A stretch of DNA of 53,500 nt from Mesostigma viride (taxonomy: Eukaryota; Streptophyta; Mesostigmatophyceae; Mesostigmatales; Mesostigmataceae): NCBI GenBank assembly GCA_009746045.1, contig RPFO01000392.1:2837681-2891180 (forward strand), in the 5' to 3' direction. Shown one piece after another: positions 20,775 to 30,000 of the stretch (the stretch's first letter is position 1; every line of letters begins with the position of its first letter). The notes below the pieces were generated by a model. The model was not told where the DNA came from, ran no database searches, and saw only the letters and a program-made list of their open reading frames with translations. A program made the translations under genes and the position numbers.

Positions 20775-21510
20775 CAATTTGTAGGTGTCAGGCCATTTTT
20801 GGCCGCGCAGGAGGCCATTTTTTGCCAAGTCCGGACCCGCTACGTGATTTTAGGGGGCAAAATACGCAAGCCCCACTGGCGCGCAAATTTCCCCGCCTTT
20901 TGGCTTAATGATAGGTGAAAAGCGCGAATGCAACCTTACAAATTCATCAGCCGTTTTGCAGCCTGCGGGCTGCGGTACATAAGAATCCACGACCATGCAT
21001 GTGTAATCATTAATTAATTTGAATTAATGCATGTGTAATCATTGAGACATCTTGCCGGAAATTACCACCATATCAATGAGTCATGCCGAATGCACCGCAG
21101 AAGGGCAAAGACAAGGTTGTTGAGGCCACAGGCAGTCTCGCTGCATGTGGCCTCCATGCTGTTATTATTGTTTACATGCAGGCCATTGACAGTAAATGAA
21201 GCTTCCCTCACGACTGTTTCCATGTTTTGTCACAGTCAAACGTGAAGCCGACTGGCCGGCAATTAAGTAACCCGCCAAAAAAAGAACCGAAGTCAGAGGG
21301 TTAAACACACATTTGTGTTATAAAACGCAGGCCGGCACTGCGTGGCTGCCCACGGCGTGTTTTGCAGCCCGCCTTTCAGTTTGTCCACAATATCTGGCCT
21401 GGAAAATGGACTTTGGCCGGCTTTGACGCTGCAGCTGGATCGGGCTTGACGAGAGCTGTCGAATGCCGTATAGAAGTCCGTCAGAGGAGGAGGTGGTGGG
21501 CTGCTAGCCT

Positions 21511-21594
21511 AATTCTACCGTTAAGTTGCGTTCCCTCGTTAAGTTGCGGCGCCAAGTTTTAGGGGGCGATCGCAACTTAACGCGGGAATGACTG
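21511..21594. mobile_element. CAGTCATTC hairpin element, copy 2
   Basis: The right end CGCAACTTAACGCGGGAATG and ACTG|TA at 21571-21596 is intact; the left end is decayed (TACCGTTAAGTTGCG). The arms pair around GGCGCCAAGTTTTAGGGGG. Either an independent MITE or the right end of an element starting at 20650. Confidence 0.55.
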
Positions 21595-22055
21595 TAAGTA
21601 CCCATGTGCCTTGAACGGCTGTAGGACAAACAAACAAACAAAAGGTTTTAATTAAATAATAAAAACCCGGGACTCTAACTGGCTCCCCAACAAACAATCC
21701 AGGGTTATTCGTAATGCAAATACGGCAAATTGACCCATATTATGTAATAACAAACTTCCAATGCGGAGGGTGTACAGCCAGTACGGCGCCGCGCCGCGTT
21801 GACGCCGCTGCCGGCAGGGTCATTTGCTGCACCAAAAAGCCAGCCCGCCACACGTGGCCGTGCCAAGCCCAATTTAATTGGCTTAAAGCCACACATTGGC
21901 CGAGTAAACTGAAGTTTTCATAGTTCGAAACGCCACAAGTGGCCTAGCTCCACTAGTAACGAAAACCTTAAAAAAAACACTGGTCCTGATCAGACTCTAG
22001 AGCTCTATTTATGCTCTTTCATGAAGGACGTGTATAGTAAAATCTAAGGTTTACA

Positions 22056-22944
22056 TTGTCTCCTCGATAGTCCTGAGTTCAAATTTAATGATAGATAGAG
22101 GGCCGAGCGAGATGCGAGGTCCAGCATACATGTATGTGAAGTGAGACAACTATACATATTACATATGGACGCATGGCGATCCAACGCCGCGGAAGGACTA
22201 CCTAGGGTAGTTGTCTGAGAGGAAAGACGCGAACGCCGCGGGAGCCGCGTGGCTATCTCTAGGTAGACCTGCATGGCTCCAGGGAGACAGAGGGTAACAA
22301 GAAAGGTCGGATAGGGAAAACACACATAAGAGCCGATGCAATGCGCCTGTGTTCAAGATTGGTTGGATTCCCGGCCATGATCAATGGCGATAATATTGTC
22401 GATGCGGCTAGAAACCAATAAGATTGGAGACGTTCGATGGCACTGACAGTCGTCGCTGCGCTGGCAGTGACATGAGCGGTCAGCGTCGGGCTGAAGCGTG
22501 CGGGCGTCAAGAAGGTGGCGATGACCAGTGGCGTGTGTTGACCGAAAAGCGGGGTGCAGGCGGGGATGGCCCGGGCGGAGATGGAGCAGGGTGGTGATGG
22601 ACAATGGGGGTGGGGGTGTACCTGTGGGGGGGTAGGGGGGCGGGTTGAGGACTTATACTTTCAATCACCGTTTCGATTCTTCCTGCCAACGCGTCGAGGC
22701 GACGCCGACGGTTGGCTCGGGTGGCCAGGTAGACTGAGTCTGCGTCTGCACGCATATAAGAAATGTGTGCAGTCTGAGGAGGTTTCGGAGGCGGACGCGC
22801 GAGGCGGGGCGAACCTGGCTCACTGCCGACCCGTTGCTCTCTCTCTCTGACAGCCCAAGGGCTGCGAAGGCACAGGGGTGGGAAGCGGGCGGGAGTTAGG
22901 CAGATCCCACTGCTAGAGCCGCGGGGCCGCGCGAGCGTCGTCAT
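22056..22944 (-). pseudogene. LINE ORF2 5' region, degenerate
   Basis: Reading from 22944 toward 22350 the minus strand gives a basic and then Pro-rich N-terminal segment (RRRRLDALAGRIETVIESIS, then PQPAPLPPHRYTPTP). In two frames it gives versions of the endonuclease start (TPLVIATF and DARTLQPDADRS, compare LATFNVRTL in the other copies). It matches the general layout of LINE-A/LINE-B ORF2 N-termini. Below 22350 similarity fades. At 22056 a TTGTCTCCTCGATA motif resembles a DR1 terminus. Several frameshifts. Confidence 0.4.
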
Positions 22945-23019
22945 TGATAGTTGAGAAGGGTTCGCAGCGCGGGCTCCGGCTCGGGTGCAAAGAGAACGAA
23001 TTTATTAGGGGGACGGCCA

Positions 23020-23190
23020 GGCCCGGCAGCCATACCGGAGACGTCCGTCCTATAGTCAGCAAAATTGGTGCGATAGGTCCCCAGTTCGATTCCGGTCGGA
23101 TTCATTTGCAGATCGCGTTTTTCCGCGTTTTCCGCGGCCCGGCACTGAACGCAAATGGTTTTCACCTTTGCGGAGTGCCTGATCAGAATA
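23020..23190 (+). mobile_element. SINE-like core, variant copy
   Basis: Matches only the 3' ~160 bp of the SINE-like family: CCGGAGACGTCCGTCCTATA, the B box GTTCGATTCCGG, CGCGTTTTTCCGCGTTTTCC, and a hairpin variant GCAAATGGTTTTCACCTTTG, ending near TGATCAGAA. Sequence upstream of the core differs from the other copies, which suggests that the core is the mobile or transcribed unit. Confidence 0.6.
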
Positions 23191-23317
23191 CCTGAGTTGA
23201 AGTTTCCCCGGCGGATCCCCACACGTGTTGGGGATCGGAGTTATCTTCAGTTCATTAATTTTAAGGAGTCAATTCATTAATTTTAATTAGTCACCTGGTT
23301 AGCTTAGTTAGATTTCG

Positions 23318-23372
23318 CACGTGCTACATATGATAGATCTCCCAACGGAGTCATGTTATTAATTAATTAATT
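23318..23372 (+). mobile_element. Retroelement 3' tail hosting a LINE-B insertion
   Basis: GTGCTACATATGATAGATCT plus the hairpin CTCCCAACGGAG (23339-23350) and TCATGTTAT form a LINE-C type 3' end. The tail is split: GGAGTCATGTTAT occurs at 23347-23359 and again at 23758-23770, flanking LINE-B. The original tail continues after 23770 as AGTTCAATATTTAACTTTAA. Confidence 0.6.
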
Positions 23373-23757
23373 AATTAGACTCGTGCTCCCGTTGGGGAGT
23401 CACGGAGCATTAACCCCGATGGATGGATGGATGGGTGCAAACAGTCCTACCGGTCTAGTCTATCTACATCGGCTACATACTACATCTATCTAACAACATT
23501 CTAACTACAACATCTATCTAGGCAGCCGCACGCTGCCCTAGGGGGCTATCTGGCGTGCCTCCCACGAGATTGCACACGCGGGCGCTTCCCCACTGGGGGC
23601 CCGGGCTCGTTGTCCTCTATGACCTGGGCCCACTTGGCCTTGTCCATCATCTTCTTCCAAATCACGGAGAGGCCTAGGCCCCCCATGTCCTCTAGTAGCT
23701 GTTCTTTGAAGGTGCGGGCCTTGCGGCGTCTAACATCACTGGGCCCAGCCCACGTCA
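23360..23757 (-). mobile_element. LINE-B 3' fragment (398 bp) with 13-bp TSD
   Basis: The minus strand encodes the end of ORF2: SDVRRRKARTFKEQ, MGGLGLSVIWKKMMDKAKWA, PVGKRPRVQSRGRHAR. A 3' UTR with TGGATGGATGG-type repeats follows, then the hairpin (GTTGGGGAG side near 23386) and a TTAATTAATTAATTAAT tail at 23360. The TSD GGAGTCATGTTAT is at 23347-23359 and 23758-23770. A 5'-truncated insertion that landed in another element's tail. Confidence 0.85.
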
Positions 23758-24092
23758 GGAGTCATGTTATAGTTCAATATTTAACTTTAATTTAATGCAT
23801 GCACAAGGAGGTCGAGGGTGGGTTTAACACGTATGGCTATTTAAAATAGCGCCTTAATGATTGAGAATGAATTCGAAAGACCTTTGACTTCCTATGCGTC
23901 ACAGCGCACGATGGTGGCTTAAGAATACTTGTCACACAATACGAATAAGCTCAAACCCGAAAAACCGGTTTCGTATATTAATTACAATGTTACCACACAG
24001 ATTAAAACACTCAATGCGTGAAGACTTACACCCAGTAGGCGAGGGATTCACACTCGAGCCCACAACAGAATTACACTCCAGGATTAAGAGAT

Positions 24093-24217
24093 TAGTTAGG
24101 ACTATCTAGATAGCTTAGAGTTAGGATAGTTCGATTACGCGGCTTCCTCCACCCCATCCATCATGGAATATGTGCTACATGATCTCCCAACGGAGGCATG
24201 TTATAATTTAATTTTTA
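24093..24217 (+). mobile_element. LINE-C 3' UTR fragment (125 bp)
   Basis: Contains CTAGATAGCTTAGAGTTAGG, GGAATATGTGCTACATGATC, the hairpin CTCCCAACGGAG (about 24183-24194) and a TATAATTTAATTTTTAATT tail. Imperfect 10-bp flanking repeats, ATTAAGAGAT (24083-24092) and ATTAAGCGAT (24218-24227), are the likely TSD. No coding part remains. Confidence 0.65.
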
Positions 24218-24227
24218 ATTAAGCGAT

Positions 24228-25951
24228 GGTAAAATAATCTGTAGAGCAACGTGGTAAATTACGATACAAGGTCCGGATTGCTGGCATAGCTCGTGCCTTG
24301 CCTATTTTGTCCCTTCGTCCCCGTTGGTGGCTGCGCCTAGCGCTGCCAACCAGGCATGACGTCAGGTCCGCGGGGAGCCGGGGACGGGCTTCTCGAACTG
24401 TCTAGAACACATTAAAAAGACCAGTACGGCTAGAGGCCTCTCCTGAAAAAATCCAAATGTCCGTAGGTACCATCATAACGCGTGTGCAGTGCCACTTGGC
24501 TGTCCCGTAACTCCCGTTCAGGCGCTAGGTCTGCCTACGACGCAAAGGCCAAGTTCGTCAGCAAAACTTCTCCACTTACTTCCACACGGATTGCCTCGGC
24601 TGCCAACTATACTATGGCCTCGGCACTGGCGCCGGGTTACGGTCGGCGCCGATCGACCGGGACGGATAATTTAATACCACAAACGGCATGTTGCATCCGT
24701 GCATGCAACAGTGGGGAAGGAGAAATAGAAAAAAGGAACTAATTGATAAACCCCTGGGTGGCACATGAGATATGCCGCCAAGGACAGGAAGGGCCCACAC
24801 ACATAATATCATCATCAACGAGATGCAGACATTGGTCTCTCCTTCGTTTGGCAACCATGCAGGCTGGCCGGGGGAGACAACAACTCGTAGGAGAAAACGA
24901 ATAGCAGATGCTTGGAGTGCCAACCACTTTGAGGTAATCAAAAGAAAGGGGGAGAGTGGGCGGGGAAGCACAGGTTGTAGGAGAGCGAGAACAACTAGTA
25001 CCGAGGGAGGGATAAGGAAATATGGAGGGAGGAGAGGGGAAGGGGGGAAAGGGGCGATGGGAGAGAACAGAGAGCGGGAAATTCCACGCTAATTGTTTAC
25101 TGGACACTTCATCCATGCCGGAGAAGCCTTTTCTTTGTCCTGGGCTACCGGGGGTGAGCACGCAACCTACCCCTACACCCGTCATCATGGCCGAGCGTAC
25201 GTGATCGGCTTGGATTGTCCGGATGACACGGAGTTGCTATCTGCAACTCCAGACCTGGGCGAGTGAGTCGCGCCACTTGCCTTTGCGGATGCAGCATCGG
25301 TGTAGAAAAGTACCTCATCGGGTACCCCGTGGCATGCCTTCAGTGCATGTTCACGCGCTTACTTACATACTTACTTACTATCCATGCCTGCATTTGTTCG
25401 TCTACATCAGCCGCACCTGCTCAGCAAAAAACAACGTTCCACTTGGTTAGGTTGAGCCCCTCCCTCCAGATTTATTCCAAGATTATGTCGCATACAACTG
25501 AAATTGCGGCTCTCGCCTTTGCATCCCAGCCCTTAGCATCCTTTGAAACATATTGTTCCTAAAATACCCTGCACTTCAGCCGGGCATCAGAATTGATTTG
25601 CTGATGTGGATGCACGATCAAACAAGCGTACAGCATCCGTTCACAAATCCAGCTGCTAAGGGTTCCATCCACTTTAGGAAGTCTTCGCCCCAGGTAAGGG
25701 CTAACGTTTGCTTGACACCCCCCTTGCTCATGGTCACGAGTCCGCCACCTGCTTGCTGCAAGCTTGCCTGGTCCATTGCGACTTGTGAGGCTTGTCAGAA
25801 GATGCAGCAGGTCCATTCGATACAACAGGATGTTGCGACCAACATGGTGGTTCGCACGTTACCGGCCCAGCACGGTCAATACCGCAAAATCGGGCTGACA
25901 TTAAGCTTTGTGCTTTTGCATGATGAGGCTACCAACTTAAAAAAGCCCAAA
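24228..25951. other. No gene recognised
   Basis: About 1.7 kb between the LINE-C fragment and the V-ATPase F gene. Short open frames on both strands, including a 149-codon minus frame at 24739-25188, show no motif I know. It should hold the 3' UTR of the V-ATPase F gene, but no TGTAA was found within 400 bp of its stop. Confidence 0.35.
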
Positions 25952-26350
25952 CTAGTCAGCTTGCCCAAACATGAACTTCACCCGGGAAAGGATTGAGTCC
26001 TGAGCGGGGTCGTAAGGATGTTCCTTGCTGGGAATCTCGAGAACCGCAGGGACAGGGGTGTTATACCCATCCACGAGATGCCGGATCTGGTTGGCGATAT
26101 GCTGGCTAATTAAAATGATGGCAATGTCACTTCTCGAAGTAAAATCCTTGAAAGCGTCCTCAATTGCCTTGAGCTTGGTTTTGTTGTCGACGATAAGAAA
26201 ATTAGTCTTTCGCCGGAGATCGACATTGCCAACTCCAGCCAGCAGGAAACCTGTTACAGAATCCTCATCCGCGATAAGTGCAACCAGCGCACCCTCATTT
26301 AAGCCCGGGGGCTTTTGCACACCCGCCAAACCTTTTCCAAAACCCGCCAT
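25952..26350 (-). CDS. V-type proton ATPase subunit F
   Basis: Single uninterrupted frame of 132 codons from ATG at 26350. Subunit F is a small V1-sector stalk protein that works with subunit D in the central rotor of the proton pump acidifying vacuoles and other endomembrane compartments. Recognised from [20 protein letters not shown] (about 23-43), [40 protein letters not shown] and the C-terminal [20 protein letters not shown], which match the eukaryotic family along its whole length (plants about 128-130 residues). Complete and without introns, unlike its neighbours. It diverges from eIF3m, whose ATG lies 655 bp away, so the two may share a promoter region. A processed (retro) copy is possible in principle, but no poly(A) tract or TSD is seen. 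Confidence 0.95.
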   Translation of the reverse strand: MAGFGKGLAGVQKPPGLNEGALVALIADEDSVTGFLLAGVGNVDLRRKTNFLIVDNKTKLKAIEDAFKDFTSRSDIAIILISQHIANQIRHLVDGYNTPVPAVLEIPSKEHPYDPAQDSILSRVKFMFGQAD

Positions 26351-27004
26351 GTTTGCTGCTAGAGGATAACCCTAATTCTCCTGAGACCGGAGCACGTGCC
26401 GCCCTCGAGACCGAGCCGAGGCCGGAGGAATCGCGGGCTATGTCTCCGCCAGTTAAGCAATGCAGATGACGCAAGGTTTAGCCAATCCCACAAGGATCCT
26501 CGGTAAAATACGATGGCCTGAGAAACCGGCTTGTTGTAAAATGTTTCACTTGGGCAACGAAGGTATGCACGCGCTGGAGGCCACCAGCGTACACCGCTTG
26601 CCTCGCCCTGGCTCCAGAGTCCTGCTCCGTGCTTGCACCGTCCATGGCCATCCTGCTACGCCACGAGCGGTCAGCGGTGCCGCCTGGCACCTCGCGTGGT
26701 GCGCGACCATGCCAGCATTACATAGCAACCACTGCATCGTACAGTACAGGTGCGATCTCCGGCGCGACCGCGGCCGCGCTCGGCGGTTGCTATCGTTAGT
26801 AGGTAATTGCCTAATTGGTAGTAAGCCAAGAACGTTTGGGCAATGTACGCCGCGCCTGTCGGTCAAACGCCTCCGGCCATCGATGGCGGAGTGCTGCTGT
26901 GGCACCGCGCGAACCGAGGCAAAGCGGCGCCAAAAGCATGCTCGGCAAATTACTGCCGGTGACAGGCACGCGAGGCCGCTCGCGTGGGTCAGCATCTTGC
27001 AGCC
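26351..27004. promoter_or_regulatory. Shared upstream region of V-ATPase F and eIF3m genes
   Basis: 654 bp between the start codons of two divergent housekeeping genes, without a recognised repeat. Contains CCAAT-like CAATCC near 26482 and GC-rich stretches around 26750-26950. No TATA box is supported. A bidirectional promoter is inference from layout only. Confidence 0.4.
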
Positions 27005-30000
27005 ATGGCGGCCCATCTCGTAGAAACCTCTGATGAGGATCCTACTTTGACCATAGCCCGTTTTATCGGCGAGCTGACGGCTTCTCATAGCGGAAATGAT
27101 AGTGAACAACAGGTGTGTTCGGTAGTCCCTTTTCTGGGTATCGCGTATAACAAATTGTTTCCTCGGCACCCTGAGCAGTTTCTGTAAAAATTGATGATAG
27201 CTTTTAGTAGTTGATTGATATTTGTATTTGGTAACATCGGGCATAGCTTATTATATTCTCTTTCCATCGTTATGGCGCTTCGTCGTGTATTCAGGCCCTC
27301 CAGGTCGGTCAATACGTCTCGGAATGCGAAGCTTTGATGGTTGAAGGCAGGACGAGGGACTTGCTGCTGCGTCTATATTCGTCATTGCCGGACATAATGA
27401 GGGCAGACGTCGCGGAAAAAGGTAAAACAGTCTATAATGTTTTTTTTCTGGATGAAGTGGCCGCCCCTGCGTTGCTTGCGCTTCATGCTATGAGAACCAG
27501 TATCCACCTGCGGCGCATGCTGTCTCTGTGCTGTCTCTGCTCTCGCCGTAGGGCACTACGTATCGGCAAAATTAGCAGGGTAGTTAGCATTCGTCCCGCC
27601 ACATCAGCGTTGCTGGAAATGACTGGCCCATTTCCCGGGTTACGCCTTTCTTCTCACAGGCCATCCGCTTTCCCCTATCCCGGCTCGCCCTCCCTTGTCC
27701 GCACCTGTCGGGTGCCGCGCCCAGACGCGGAGTGCGCGATCACGGTTATCTTCAACCTGCTGCGCAAGATGCCCCCGCAGGAGGCGGAGGCGCTGGTGGT
27801 GGACCTGTGCAATGAGCTGGCGGCCAACACCGCTGAACGGCAAGCGCTGCGGCTGAGCCTGTGAGTGGGCGCGCAAGAACAAGGGCTGTGTGGGAGCATG
27901 TACGTGGGACATAGGGAGTTGGGGACGCTGCACTGCTGTTCCTGGCGTGGCGGCGGCGGTACCACCACCACGAGGTGTCGGTGCCTATCCTGTGGGGGTG
28001 CGTGGGGAGCGGCCTTGGAACCGCATCATGTAGTTGGCGGCTGTACTTGGGAGGGGGGGGGGGGGGGTACTGGGCGGCGACTTGTGCGACCAGCGTGGTC
28101 CCCCACAAGGTTGCGTGGTGTTTATACCCCAGGTATGGGGAGTGCGGTTGGTAGCCGTGCTCTACCATGACATGCATGTGTGAGGTCTCTACCGTGACAT
28201 GCATGTGTGAGGTCTCTACCATGACATGCATGTGTGAGGTCTCTACCGTGACATGCATGTGTGAGGTCTCTACCGTGACATGCATGCGTGAGGTCTCTAC
28301 CATAACATGCATGGGTGAGGTCTCTACCGCGACATGCATGTGTGAGGTCTCTACCGTGACATGCATGCGTGAGGTCTCTACCGCGACATGCATGTGTGAG
28401 GTCTCTACCGTGACATGCATGGGTGAGGTCTCTACCGTGACATGCATGTGTGAGGTCTCTACCGTGACATGCATGTGTGAGGTCTCTACCGTGACATGCA
28501 TGTGTGAGGTCTCTACCGTGACATGCATGTGTGAGGTCTCTACCGTGACATGCATGTGTGAGGTCTCTACCGTGACATGCATGTGTGAGGTCTCTACCGT
28601 GACATGCATGGGTGAGGTCTCTACCGTGACATGCATGTGTGAGGTCTCTACCGTGACATGCATGTGTGAGGTCAGGCTAGCTGTCCCATGGTGGGCACAA
28701 TCCGGGGGGCAGCCGTCATCCTGGTGTTGGCTGAAGCCAGGGGTGTTGGGTGAGAGCAGCACGGTTGGGTAAAGCAAGGCTTTCTGATCTAAGCAAGGTT
28801 GTTGGGTGAGAGCAGCTCGGTTGGGTAAAGCAAGGCTTTCTGATCTAAGCAAGGTTGTTGGGTGAGAGCAGCACGGTTGGGTAAAGCAAGGCTTTCTGAT
28901 CTAAGCAAGGTTGTTGGGTGAGAGCAGCACGGTGGGGTAAAAGCAAGGCTTTCTTATCTAAGCAAGGTTGTTCGGTGAGAGCAGCACGGTTGGGTAAAGC
29001 AAGGCTTTCTGATCTAAGCAAGGTTGTTGGATGAGAGCAGCACGGTTGGGTAAAGCAAGGCTTTCTGATCTAAGCAAGGTTGTTGGATGAGAGCAGCACG
29101 GTTGGGTAAAGCAAGACTTCCGATCTAAGCAAGGTTGTTGGATGAGAGCAGCACGGTTGGGTAAAAGCAAGGCTTCCTGATACAAGCAGGGTTGTCGAAT
29201 GAGAGCAGCATGGTTGGGTAAAAGCAAGGCTTTCTGATCTAAGCAAGGTTGTTGGATGAGAGCAGCACGGTTGGGTAAAGCAAAGCTTTCTGATGTAAGC
29301 AAGGTTGTTGGGTGAGAGCAGCTTGGTTGGGGGGAAGTAAGGCTTTTTCACCTAAGCAGGGTTGTTGGGTGAGAGCAGCATGGTTGGGTAAAAGCAAGGC
29401 TTTCTGATCCAAGCAAGGTTGTTGGGTGAGAGCAGCTCGGTTGGGTAAAAGCAAGGCTTTCTGATCCAAGCAGGGTTGATGGGTGCCACTTGGGGTCATC
29501 CCCCTTGGCCCCTTTGGTCCGCATGGCACCCGAGTACCCAAGACCCGACGGTCTGGCCTGTCACCCTTGTTCTGGTCCTGTGATGACCTGTCATCCTTGC
29601 CCACACATGTCATGCCATCCGTCGCAACCCCTGGGTGCCTGTAACCCAAGCTCCGCATGCGTGCCCAGGCGTTCCCCCCTCGCCACTGCGTGGGAGTCAA
29701 GTTTGCAGCGATGTTTCTCAGTTGCCCACCATGGCCAGGCAACATGCCGACATGCGCACGTCACCGGGTCTTGCCCCTGCTCTGCCACGCCCCGTGCCTT
29801 TCCTCCGCTCTGTGCACGCCTCTGACGGTAACCCTCCCACACACACTCGTTATGCACAACCACCGTGCCGCACTACCCACAACGTTACCTCCCCCCCCAC
29901 CCCTCCCCCCCCACCCACCCCCCACCCACCCCACCCCACCCCACCCCCACCCACCCACCCACCCACCCCGCAGCATGTTCTCCCTCTTCAACAGCATGTC

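Larger units (their letters stand above)
20346..21775. mobile_element. 1.43-kb TIR element, copy B, containing nested hairpin elements
   Basis: The left end GTACACCGCCCGCATTGGAA (20346) is inversely matched by TTCCAATGCGGAGGGTGTAC ending at 21775, with mismatches. These are the ends of copy A with one altered base before AGTTT. The interior has CAAACAAACAAA and TTAATTAATT tracts and two copies of a CAGTCATTCCCGCG hairpin. No transposase found. Only about 43 bp separates it from copy A. Confidence 0.6.

Noticed and set aside
19160-21990. One large transposon bounded by CACTG-type ends around 19167 and 21975
   Set aside because: Only the string AGTGTTTTTTTT is shared in inverse. The flanking bases differ and no TSD is seen.
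24739-25188. 149-codon minus-strand gene
   Set aside because: No recognisable domain, no supporting context, and a composition like the surrounding non-coding sequence.
26546-27244. 232-codon minus-strand frame overlapping the eIF3m first exon
   Set aside because: It overlaps the conserved eIF3m exon 1 in antisense and has no family resemblance.
28155-28680. Possible CRISPR-like array
   Set aside because: Units are contiguous 27-bp repeats without unique spacers, in a eukaryotic intron.
28167-28772. 201-codon open frame on the plus strand (and a 366-codon frame on the minus strand) across the 27-bp array
   Set aside because: The unit length is a multiple of three and the unit has no stop, so both strands are open automatically. 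The region is an intron of eIF3m.
29239-29745. 168-codon minus frame with repeated LLPNRAALTQQPCLDQKA
   Set aside because: It is the 56-bp minisatellite read in one frame.
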